A DNA stretch of 64,000 nucleotides from Streptomyces albofaciens JCM 4342 (GTDB taxonomy: Bacteria > Actinomycetota > Actinomycetes > Streptomycetales > Streptomycetaceae): the NCBI RefSeq assembly GCF_008634025.1, contig NZ_PDCM01000002.1:4195501-4259500 (forward strand), written 5' to 3'. Shown in pieces: positions 25,550 to 32,655 of this stretch. The notes below the pieces were generated by a model. The model made no database searches, was not told the origin of the DNA, and saw nothing but the letters and a program-made list of their open reading frames with translations. Within the stretch, counting starts at the first letter, position 1. Each line of letters begins with the position of its first letter. The position numbers and the translations under genes are program-made.

Positions 25550-25636
25550 TCAGCAGTGGCTGCTGACGGTGCTGGAGACGCGCGCGGCCTCCTCGGCGGG
25601 GACCTCAAGGCCCTGCAGGTCGAGAACGATCGACAT
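25550..25636 (-). CDS. Class III lanthipeptide precursor peptide (LanA), lipolanthine-like
   Basis: A 28-residue peptide starting MSIVLDLQGLEVPAEE. LDLQ at residues 5-8 is the hydrophobic leader-helix motif recognised by class III LanKC enzymes. It ends SSTVSSHC (residues 21-28): S22-x-x-S25-x-x-C28 is the S-x2-S-x2-C pattern that forms labionin, or avionin if the terminal Cys is decarboxylated, and Cys is the final residue. GGAGAGGAGGAAACACC precedes the ATG, a very strong ribosome binding site. It lies 67 bases after the LanKC gene and before a terminator-like hairpin. The eight-residue Ser/Cys end matches the size of lipolanthine core peptides as I recall them. The exact cleavage site is not visible; Pro13 is a possible processing point. 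Confidence 0.88.
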   Translation of the reverse strand: MSIVLDLQGLEVPAEEAARVSSTVSSHC

Positions 25637-25703
25637 GGTGTTTCCTCCTCTCCACTGACTCGGTGTCGGGTTATTCCGGTCGGCCTGGGGGCCGGCCGGA
25701 AGC

Positions 25704-28334
25704 TCAGGGGGCGCGGTGGTCCGCGCCGGTTGGCCGGCCGTCCCGCGGGGCCAGGAAGGGCAGAAAGTCCCGCCTTCCCTCCAGGGCCGCGGTCAGGGCC
25801 AGCAGGATGCCCGGCCCGCCGGTGGCCAGGTCCATCGAGACCCGGCGCAACTGGTCGCCGGGGAAGGCGAGATGGCCGTGGTAGGACAGCGCGTGCCAGT
25901 GCAGCCGTGTCAGGTGCCGCTCGACGCCGAGGCCCGGTTCCGGCTGCGGGTCGCGGGCCCGCAGCGCGGCGAGCGTGGCCAGCAGGCCCGCCCGGCCGCC
26001 GAACAGGTTCGGCTCGATGGTGAACTCCGGCTCCGCGGCGCGGACCAGCAGCGGCAGTGCCTCCGCCAGCCGCGCGTCGGCGCGGTGGGCGAGCACCTCG
26101 TCGGCGACGAGGGCGATGCCCGCGGTGCCCACCTCCAGGTAGGGCAGCAGGCGGAACCCGCCGTCCACCTGGAGCGAACCGTCCTCGCCGGTGGCGCACA
26201 GGTCGAGGTCGTGGTGCAGCGCCCGTACGGCCAGGTCGAGGTACGCCGTGTCGGACGTGTCCTCGTACAGCCGCAGCAAGAACAGGGCCGCTCCCGACCA
26301 GCCGCGCAGCAGTCCGGCCCGGCTGCCCCGGCCGGGGCCCGCCGCGATGCCCGGGGCGGTCCCGGCCGTGACGGCGGCGGCCGTCCGCTCCGCCAGGCCG
26401 AGGGCCTGGTCGCGGTGGTCGCCGCTGCCCGTGCGGGCGGCGAAGTCCAGCAGGTTCAGGCCCGCGCCCGCCGTGCCGCGGAAGAGGCTCACCTCGGTCA
26501 TCGCGTCCGTGGCCGTCCGGCAGCCGTCGAGCAGGCGCCCGGCGGCCTCCAGGTGGCCGAAGCCCGCGAGGACGTGGGCGATGCCGTGTGCTCCGTCGTA
26601 GAAGCCGGGCCGCTGGGGGCGGTCGCGTTCGACGGCGTCCAGCAGCCACTGCTCGTACTCGGGGAAGCGGCCCGCACCGGCGGTGTCGAGCGCCCACAGG
26701 ACGCCCGCCGCGCCGTAGGCGAAGTTGCGGCCGTCCGTCGTGAACTGCCGTACGTCGCCCGGGAAGAGCCGGTCGGCGCGCTGCGGCGTGGCGGACAGCA
26801 GGACCGCCTCGGCCAGTGACTTGCGTGCCGCGGCCCAGTTGGGCAGCGAGGTGTCCAGGCGGACGCCCAGCGGTTCGCGGAGCGCCGGGGGCACCCGGTC
26901 CAGGGCCGCCTCGCCGGGGGCGAGTTCGCGGCGCAGCGCGTCCAGGGAGCCGGCCGGCAGGGCGAACCTGCGCTCGGCCACGTCCACGTACGCCGCCGCG
27001 CGGCCCGGGTCCAGTTCGTTGAGCCCGGTGAGCGGGAAGAGCAGCCACAGGCGCAGCGCGGCCAGCGCGTGCCGGTCGATGCCGTAGCCGGTGCGTCCGG
27101 TGCCGGCGAAGCCGGGGTGGCCCATGCCGAGCCGGTCCGCCTCCCCGGCGGGGACGCACAGTTCGAAGTCGACCAGCGCGACCTCGTCGGCGTCGTCCGC
27201 CTCGGTCACCAGGATGTTCGCCGGGTGGAGGTCGCCGAAGACCATGCCGCGCTCGTGGACCCGGGCGACCAGGGCCTCGATGCGGTCGGCCAGGGCCTGC
27301 GCCCGGCGCACGTACGCGCTCAGCGCGGCGGGCTCGGGGCGGGCCTTGGTCAGCGGGTAGTGCCGGGCCAGCCAGCCCTGGAGGGTGTCGCCCTCCAGGT
27401 GCTGCACGGACAGGAAGTGGTGTTCCCACACCACCCGGTGCTCGTACAGGGCCGGGATGCCCGGCAGGCCGGCGAGGTGTTCCATGGCGCGGCGTTCGCG
27501 GTCCAGGCGGGCGACCGCGTCCAGGCCGAGTCCGTCCAGTCCGGCGTTCGGGCGGGCCTCCTTGAGGACCACCGTGCGGCCTTCGGTGTCACGGGCCTGG
27601 TAGACGCCGCCGCCGTTGGAGAAGTGCAGGGCGCGTTCGACCTTGTACGGGAAGTCCGACGGGGAGCCGGACGCCTGGCGGGCGGCGAGCTGTTCGGCGA
27701 GGAAGCCGGGCAGCTCGACCCACTCGGGCACCTCGAAGACCGGGCGGCGGCGGTCGGGGACCAGCGTGCCGTCGGGCCGTTCGATGGCGGGTACGGCGGT
27801 GCCGTCGTCGTCGGTGCAGTAGCGGGTGACGAAGCCGCCGTAGCGTACGTGCAGCGGACCGGCGCCCCACCGCAGGTCGGTGAGGATGTACGGACCGGCC
27901 GTGCCGTCCAGGCGCTCCCCCAGTTCGACGAGGGTGCGGTGCAGCTGCTCCTCGTCGGACGGGTAGATGGTCACGAGCTTGCCGCTGGACGAGCGCGGCG
28001 CGTACTTGAGGCTGTGGGTGGTCAGGACGTCCACGCCGCGCAGGAACTTGAACGGCAGGCCGTTGGCGGTGCAGTGGTCCCAGGCGGTGTCCACGACGTG
28101 CCGTGCGTTGTCCGGCAGACCGGAGATGTGGATCTTCCAGCCCTGCTGCGGCAGGGTGTGGCCGAGCGGGGTGTGGACGATCCAGACGTCCATCTCGCGG
28201 CGTTCCCAGCCCTCGGGGGCGGGAGCGTGGGTCTGCGCGAAGGCGTGCGAGTCGTCGGCGGTGTGGCGGCCGGCGATGTCGTAGAAGACCGGGTCGGCCT
28301 GGCAGAACGCCTCGGGCTGCGGTCCGGTGGTCAT
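25704..28334 (-). CDS. Class III lanthipeptide synthetase (LanKC)
   Basis: An 876-residue three-domain enzyme. Residues 1-225 form the lyase-like N-terminal domain (GWKIHISGLPDNARHVVDTA, then FKFLRGVDVL and GKLVTIYPSDEEQ). The kinase domain (about 235-520) has GGGVYQAR, K258 in VVLKEARP, D368/N373 in FGDLHPANIL and D389 in LVDFELC. The C-terminal cyclase-like domain (about 540-876) has FYDGAHGIAHVLAG, FRGTAGAGLNLL and LRGWSGAALFLLRLYED but lacks the Cys-Cys-His zinc ligands, which places it in class III rather than IV. It phosphorylates Ser/Thr of the precursor, eliminates phosphate and adds the Cys thiol. The ATG overlaps the upstream ketosynthase stop (ATGA), linking peptide and lipid genes in one operon. 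Confidence 0.95.
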   Translation of the reverse strand: MTTGPQPEAFCQADPVFYDIAGRHTADDSHAFAQTHAPAPEGWERREMDVWIVHTPLGHTLPQQGWKIHISGLPDNARHVVDTAWDHCTANGLPFKFLRGVDVLTTHSLKYAPRSSSGKLVTIYPSDEEQLHRTLVELGERLDGTAGPYILTDLRWGAGPLHVRYGGFVTRYCTDDDGTAVPAIERPDGTLVPDRRRPVFEVPEWVELPGFLAEQLAARQASGSPSDFPYKVERALHFSNGGGVYQARDTEGRTVVLKEARPNAGLDGLGLDAVARLDRERRAMEHLAGLPGIPALYEHRVVWEHHFLSVQHLEGDTLQGWLARHYPLTKARPEPAALSAYVRRAQALADRIEALVARVHERGMVFGDLHPANILVTEADDADEVALVDFELCVPAGEADRLGMGHPGFAGTGRTGYGIDRHALAALRLWLLFPLTGLNELDPGRAAAYVDVAERRFALPAGSLDALRRELAPGEAALDRVPPALREPLGVRLDTSLPNWAAARKSLAEAVLLSATPQRADRLFPGDVRQFTTDGRNFAYGAAGVLWALDTAGAGRFPEYEQWLLDAVERDRPQRPGFYDGAHGIAHVLAGFGHLEAAGRLLDGCRTATDAMTEVSLFRGTAGAGLNLLDFAARTGSGDHRDQALGLAERTAAAVTAGTAPGIAAGPGRGSRAGLLRGWSGAALFLLRLYEDTSDTAYLDLAVRALHHDLDLCATGEDGSLQVDGGFRLLPYLEVGTAGIALVADEVLAHRADARLAEALPLLVRAAEPEFTIEPNLFGGRAGLLATLAALRARDPQPEPGLGVERHLTRLHWHALSYHGHLAFPGDQLRRVSMDLATGGPGILLALTAALEGRRDFLPFLAPRDGRPTGADHRAP

Positions 28335-29674
28335 CGGCCCTCCTCCTTCGGCTCCTGGTCCGGACGGTTCGCGGTGGCCTGCGCGCCGGGCCAGGCGCGG
28401 ACGACGAGCACCGCGTTGTGCCCGCCGAAGCCGAACGAGTTGCTGAGCACCGTGCGGACCGCGTGCTCGCGGGCCCGGTGCGGTACGTAGTCGAGGCCGG
28501 TGTCCTCGGGGTCGTCGCAGTTGACCGTCGGCGGCACAATGCCGGTACGGATCGTCTGTACGGCGGCGATCAGCTCCACGGCGCCGGCCGCGCCGATCAT
28601 GTGGCCGGTCATCGACTTGAGCGAGCTGATGGGCACCCGCGGGGCGTGGTCGCCGAGAACCGCGCGGATCGCGGCGCTCTCGATGCGGTCGTTGAGCTGG
28701 GTGCTGGTGCCGTGCGCCGAGACGTGGTCGATGTCCTCGGGGCGAAGGTCCGCGTCGGCGAGCGCGTCGGTCATCGCCTGCCGGGCGGCCAGGCCGTCGG
28801 GGTGCGGGTGGGTCGAGTGGTAGGCGTCGGTGGTGGCGCCGTACCCGGCCACCTCGGCCAGGATCGTGGCGCCGCGGCGCACCGCGTGCTCGGCGTCCTC
28901 CAGGACGACGATGCCGGCGCCCGCGCCCATCACGAAGCCGTCGCGCTGCCGGTCGAAGGGCCGGCTGGCCAGCCGCGGGTCGTCGTCGCGGCGGGAGAGC
29001 GCCCCGGCGTTGGCGGCGGCGCCCAGGTCGAGCGGGTTGACCGCGTCGTCCGCGCCGCCGGCGATCGCGACGTCCGCGTAGCCGTGCCGGATCATGCGCA
29101 GCGCGTCGCCGATGCAGGTCGCACCGGTCGCGCAGGCGGTGACGGTGGCACCGGAGGCACCGCGGGCGCCGAAGCGGGCGGCGATCTCGCCGGCCGCGCT
29201 GTCCAGGGAACCGCCGGAGGCGAGGTAGGGCGTCATCCGGCGGCGGCCGTGGTCGCGCAGGTCGTGGATGGCGGCCCGCATCAGCTGGCCGGGGCCGTAG
29301 CCGGAGCCGACCAGGACGGCCGTACGGGTGGCGAGTTCCTCGCCGATCGTCAGCCCGGCCTGCTCCATCGCCTGGAGGGCGGCGGCGAGCCCGAACTGCG
29401 CGAAGCGGTCCAGGCGCCGGCTCACCTTGTTCGGCATGTACGGCTTGGGGTCGAAGTCCACGACCTCGCCGGCGAACCGGGTGGGCAGGGTGTCCACGTC
29501 GTAGCGGCTGATGGTGCGGATGCCGCTGCGCCCGGCGGTGGCGGAGGCCCAGAACTCCTCGACGGTGTGGCCGATCGGGGAGATGGTGCCGCAGCCGGTG
29601 ATCACCACACGGCGCTGCGCGCCGGCGGGCCGGGTGAGGCCCGGCATCCGTGCCGCGTCCTGCGTCGGTGCCAT
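28331..29674 (-). CDS. Beta-ketoacyl-ACP synthase, KAS II/FabF type
   Basis: A 447-residue condensing enzyme with VVITGCGTISPIGHTVEEFW, nucleophile C181 in TVTACATGATCIGD, H321 in SAHGTSTQLND, H358 in KSMTGHMIGAAGA and the ending NSFGFGGHNAVLVV. All catalytic residues are present. It elongates acyl-ACP with malonyl-ACP. It is the first gene of the leftward operon that continues into LanKC. The ATG at 29674 has AAGGGAGGCGGGACC before it; a longer frame reaches 29809 but has no ribosome binding site and low-complexity content. Confidence 0.92.
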   Translation of the reverse strand: MAPTQDAARMPGLTRPAGAQRRVVITGCGTISPIGHTVEEFWASATAGRSGIRTISRYDVDTLPTRFAGEVVDFDPKPYMPNKVSRRLDRFAQFGLAAALQAMEQAGLTIGEELATRTAVLVGSGYGPGQLMRAAIHDLRDHGRRRMTPYLASGGSLDSAAGEIAARFGARGASGATVTACATGATCIGDALRMIRHGYADVAIAGGADDAVNPLDLGAAANAGALSRRDDDPRLASRPFDRQRDGFVMGAGAGIVVLEDAEHAVRRGATILAEVAGYGATTDAYHSTHPHPDGLAARQAMTDALADADLRPEDIDHVSAHGTSTQLNDRIESAAIRAVLGDHAPRVPISSLKSMTGHMIGAAGAVELIAAVQTIRTGIVPPTVNCDDPEDTGLDYVPHRAREHAVRTVLSNSFGFGGHNAVLVVRAWPGAQATANRPDQEPKEEGR

Positions 29675-29802
29675 GGTCCCGCCTCCCTTCCGTTCGCGTA
29701 CGTCGTGGGTGTTCCGGTGGTGGGGCACGGGGCCCCGGTGCCGCGGACGGGGGCGGCCGTTCGGCCGGCTCGCCGTCGTCCCGTCCTGGCGACGACGAAA
29801 GA

Positions 29803-29949
29803 TTGACACACTCTCGACTCAAGAGTCAAGAAACATGACTGACGACTTTCGGCGACCGGCGAGGGAGTCACGGTCTCGCGTTGACTGCACACAGAGATTG
29901 CTGTTCACTACCGGACTTATGGGAAGTCATGAACTTGACTCACTAGTCA
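29803..29949. promoter_or_regulatory. Divergent cluster promoter with palindromes and operator-like elements
   Basis: The 287-base gap between the ketosynthase/LanKC operon and the di-iron oxidase operon is AT-rich for this genome. It contains TTGACA (29803-29808), the palindrome GACTC-AA-GAGTC (29816-29827), GTCAAGAAACATGACTG (29825-29841), the minus-strand element GTCAAGTTCATGACTT (29924-29939) and the palindrome TGACT-CACT-AGTCA (29936-29949). The last overlaps the region just before the GGAG of the di-iron gene. These relate to elements at other cluster promoters. No second precursor gene was found in the gap. Confidence 0.6.
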
Positions 29950-29961
29950 CGGAGTTTTGAT

Positions 29962-30924
29962 ATGCCGCGCTGGAGCACCCTGCTGCTCGACGACGCCAAG
30001 CTCGCCGAGATGCCCCGCCTGCCCCTGGACGACGTACTCCGGCACGCGGACCTCGTCACCGAGCAGCAGCCGCACCCCCAGACGCTCTACGAGCGCTGGG
30101 AGAAGCAGCAGTGGTCCGCCCAGGCCATCGAACTGGAGCCGGACCGCGAGGACTTCGACAAGCGGCTGCCGCGCTCCGCGCGCAAGGCGATCGAGGAGTC
30201 CATCGCCACCTTCATCATCGGCGAATACACCGGCCTCGACCTGCTCGGCCCCATCCTCACCGGCGCCCCCGAGGAGCGCGACCACCTCTACCTCGGCACC
30301 CAGATCGCCGACGAGACCCGGCACACCCAGCTGATGCTGCGCCTCGGCGAGGAACTGCTCGGCCTGGACCCGGACCCCAAGCGGATGCTCGTCCAGGCGT
30401 GGAACATGGTCACCCCACCGCACCGGGACCTCAGCCGCCTGGAGACCGAGGTCATCCGCGAACTCCAGGAGCACCCCTCGGACTACCGGCGCTGGCTGCG
30501 CGCCGTGGCGCTCTTCCACCTGATCACCGAGGGCGTGCTCGCCCTGGTCGGCCAGCGCGCCATCGTCAACTCGCTGCACGGGATCCCGCTGCTGGCCGGG
30601 GTGAAGGCCGGCTTCACGGCGATGGCCCGCGACGAGTCCCGGCACGTCAGCTTCGGCCTGCACGCCCTGCGCATCGGCATGAAGGAGGGCTACGGCGACG
30701 ACATCCGCGAGGTCATCGAGCAGGCCGCGCCGATCGCCCTGAACATCGAGGAGGGCGGCCAGGTCGACGACGCCCCGCAGGGCCTGACCATGAAGCAGCT
30801 CGGCATCGAGAGCCTGTACCGCCAGCTCCGGCTCATCGGCGTCGAGCGGGAGTTCGCGGACCACGTCGTGGCCCTGTCCATGCCGAAGCCGGCCGCCGCC
30901 GAGGACGCCGAGCACGCCGGGTGA
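29962..30924 (+). CDS. Di-iron oxidase related to ribonucleotide reductase R2 / R2lox
   Basis: A 320-residue ferritin-like four-helix protein. Metal-ligand candidates are E88 (IIGEYTG), E118-x-x-H121 (ADETRHTQ), E190 (LITEGVLAL) and E225-x-x-H228 (RDESRHVSFG), the full carboxylate/His set of R2-like oxidases. No R1 partner gene is nearby, so a ribonucleotide reductase role is unlikely; within the cluster it probably hydroxylates, desaturates or oxidises an amine or acyl-ACP substrate. First gene of a rightward operon with the ACP and the P450. CGGAG lies 9 bases before the ATG. Confidence 0.8.
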   Translation: MPRWSTLLLDDAKLAEMPRLPLDDVLRHADLVTEQQPHPQTLYERWEKQQWSAQAIELEPDREDFDKRLPRSARKAIEESIATFIIGEYTGLDLLGPILTGAPEERDHLYLGTQIADETRHTQLMLRLGEELLGLDPDPKRMLVQAWNMVTPPHRDLSRLETEVIRELQEHPSDYRRWLRAVALFHLITEGVLALVGQRAIVNSLHGIPLLAGVKAGFTAMARDESRHVSFGLHALRIGMKEGYGDDIREVIEQAAPIALNIEEGGQVDDAPQGLTMKQLGIESLYRQLRLIGVEREFADHVVALSMPKPAAAEDAEHAG

Positions 30925-31011
30925 GCGGCCCCGCTCTCCTGAACCGCCCGGGCGCGCCGCGCGCCCACCGCACCCCCGCGCCACACCGCACACCACAGAG
31001 AGGCAACCACC

Positions 31012-31257
31012 ATGACGCGTGAAGAGATCATCACCGGGCTCGCCGAGATCCTCAACGAGGTCGCCGACGTCGAACCCGCCGAGGTGACCGAGGAGAAGGC
31101 CTTCATCGAGGACCTGGACGTCGACTCGCTGGCCATGGTCGAGGTCATCGTCGCCGCCGAGGAGCGCTTCGGCGTCAGCCTTCCCGAGGAGGAGCTGAAG
31201 GAGCTGCGCCTGGTCTCCGACATCGTCCTCCGCATCGAGAAGCAGCTGACGGCCTGA
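31012..31257 (+). CDS. Acyl carrier protein
   Basis: An 81-residue acidic helical protein with the phosphopantetheine attachment site S39 in EDLDVDSLAMVEV. Helix 1 (EEIITGLAEILNEVADV) and the C-terminal helix (SDIVLRIEKQL) are typical. It carries the growing acyl chain of the cluster and would present it to the GNAT for transfer to the peptide. 87 bases separate it from the di-iron gene and a strong hairpin follows. GAGAGGCAACC precedes the ATG. Confidence 0.95.
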   Translation: MTREEIITGLAEILNEVADVEPAEVTEEKAFIEDLDVDSLAMVEVIVAAEERFGVSLPEEELKELRLVSDIVLRIEKQLTA

Positions 31258-31282
31258 GCGCCGCGGCGGCCCGCACCAGACC

Positions 31283-31322
31283 GGTGCGCCCCGCCCCTGC
31301 CCCCGAAGGGGCGGGGCGCACC
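31283..31322 (+). terminator. Hairpin between ACP and P450 genes (terminator or attenuator)
   Basis: Perfect 15-base arms (31283-31297 and 31308-31322) with a 10-base loop, ending 18 bases before the P450 start codon. It probably raises ACP output relative to the P450, mirroring the hairpin behind the precursor gene. Confidence 0.75.
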
Positions 31323-31340
31323 TTCCAGCCAGGAGGCACC

Positions 31341-32570
31341 ATGAGCGACCCGGCCGCGGTACGCCGGGCCCTGCGCGCGCTGTTCAGCCCGCTGGGCTGC
31401 CCCGATCCGTATCCGCACTACGCGGTGCTGCGGGAGCACGGGCCGGTCTCCCGGCTGCCGGACGGCACCGTCGTCGTCAGCCGGCACGCCGACTGCGACC
31501 GGGTGCTGCGCGATCCGCTGTTCCGGGTCGAGGACGACGCGTACCTCGCCCGTACCTGGCCCGAGGGCCGCGACCACCTCACCGTCTTCTCCCTGATGGG
31601 CGAGATGGTCAACCAGAACTCGCCGCACCACGAGCGGCTGCGCCGCCTGGTGAGCCGCGCCTTCACCCCGCGCCGGGTGGCCGGGCTGCGTCCCGCGGTG
31701 GAGAAGCTGGTCGACGGCCTGCTGGACGGCCTCGCCGAACGGGCCGCCGGGGGCGCCCCGGTGGACCTGATGGAGCACTTCGCGCTGCCGCTGCCCATCA
31801 CCGTCATCGGCGAACTGCTCGGCATCCCCGAGGAGGACCGCGCCTGGTTCGCGCCACGCGTGCAGGCCGTCACCTCCGCGATCGAGCAGAATCTCGCCGG
31901 GGAGGCGCTGGAGCGCGCGGACGAGGCCACCGCGGAGCTGTGGGACCGGCTCGGCGCGCTGGCCGCCCGCCGCCAGGAGGACCCGCGCACCGACCTGATC
32001 AGCACGCTCATCGCGGTACGGGAGGAGGACGGCGACCGGCTCACCCGGCGCGAACTGCTCGCCAACCTGGTGCTGCTGTACTCCGCCGGCTACGAGACCA
32101 CCAGCAACCTCATCGGCAACGGGACGGCGGTCCTGCTGGACCACCCGGAGCTGCTCGCGCGGCTGCGCGGCGAGCCGGAGCGGATCGACGCCTGGGTCGA
32201 GGAGATGCTGCGCTTCGACCCGCCCATCCAGATCGCCTCCCGCTGGACGGGCGGGGACACCGAGCTGGGCGGGGTGGCCGTCGCGCGGGACACCCAGGTG
32301 GTGGCCCTGCTGGCCAGCGCCAACCGCGACCCGTCGCGGCACGCGGACCCGGACGTCTTCCGGCCGGACCGGGCGCCGGGCGGCTCGCTCACCTTCGGCG
32401 CGGGCGCGCACTACTGCCTGGGCGCCGCGCTGGCCCGCCTGGAGGCGGCCGTCGCCTTCCCCCGGCTGCTGGCCCGCTTCCCGTCGATCGCGCACGCGGG
32501 CACCGGGGCGCCGCGCAACCGGATGACGTCCCTGCGCGGATACGCCGAGCTGCCCCTGCTCCTGTCGTGA
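31341..32570 (+). CDS. Cytochrome P450
   Basis: A 409-residue bacterial class I P450. The I-helix motif is AGYETT (249-254), the K-helix E-x-x-R is E288-R291 and the haem loop is TFGAGAHYCLGAALA with C359 as the thiolate ligand. The acid-alcohol pair is E-T instead of D-T, common in biosynthetic P450s. No ferredoxin or reductase gene is adjacent. It likely hydroxylates the lipid part or modifies the peptide of the cluster product. AGGAGGCACC precedes the ATG at 31341. Confidence 0.93.
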   Translation: MSDPAAVRRALRALFSPLGCPDPYPHYAVLREHGPVSRLPDGTVVVSRHADCDRVLRDPLFRVEDDAYLARTWPEGRDHLTVFSLMGEMVNQNSPHHERLRRLVSRAFTPRRVAGLRPAVEKLVDGLLDGLAERAAGGAPVDLMEHFALPLPITVIGELLGIPEEDRAWFAPRVQAVTSAIEQNLAGEALERADEATAELWDRLGALAARRQEDPRTDLISTLIAVREEDGDRLTRRELLANLVLLYSAGYETTSNLIGNGTAVLLDHPELLARLRGEPERIDAWVEEMLRFDPPIQIASRWTGGDTELGGVAVARDTQVVALLASANRDPSRHADPDVFRPDRAPGGSLTFGAGAHYCLGAALARLEAAVAFPRLLARFPSIAHAGTGAPRNRMTSLRGYAELPLLLS

Positions 32571-32593
32571 ACGGCTCCCGCCCGCGAACACGG

Positions 32594-32632
32594 CACCGCC
32601 GTACGGGGAGCTGGCTCGCCCGTACGGCGGTG
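32594..32632. terminator. Bidirectional terminator between P450 and MFS genes
   Basis: Perfect 14-base arms (32594-32607 and 32619-32632) around an 11-base loop between two converging genes. Confidence 0.8.
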
Positions 32633-32655
32633 GAAAGGGGCCGCGCGGTGGGCGG

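Noticed and set aside
24631..29822. Very long minus-strand frames of 900 to 1370 codons across the LanKC region
   Set aside because: They are the LanKC frame read through upstream or a shadow frame full of Arg/Pro/Gly; the real genes inside have catalytic motifs and overlapping starts and stops.
29602..29892. Possible second lanthipeptide precursor with several Ser and Cys on the minus strand
   Set aside because: No ribosome binding site, no LxLQ leader motif, and the frame runs into the ketosynthase gene as a shadow.
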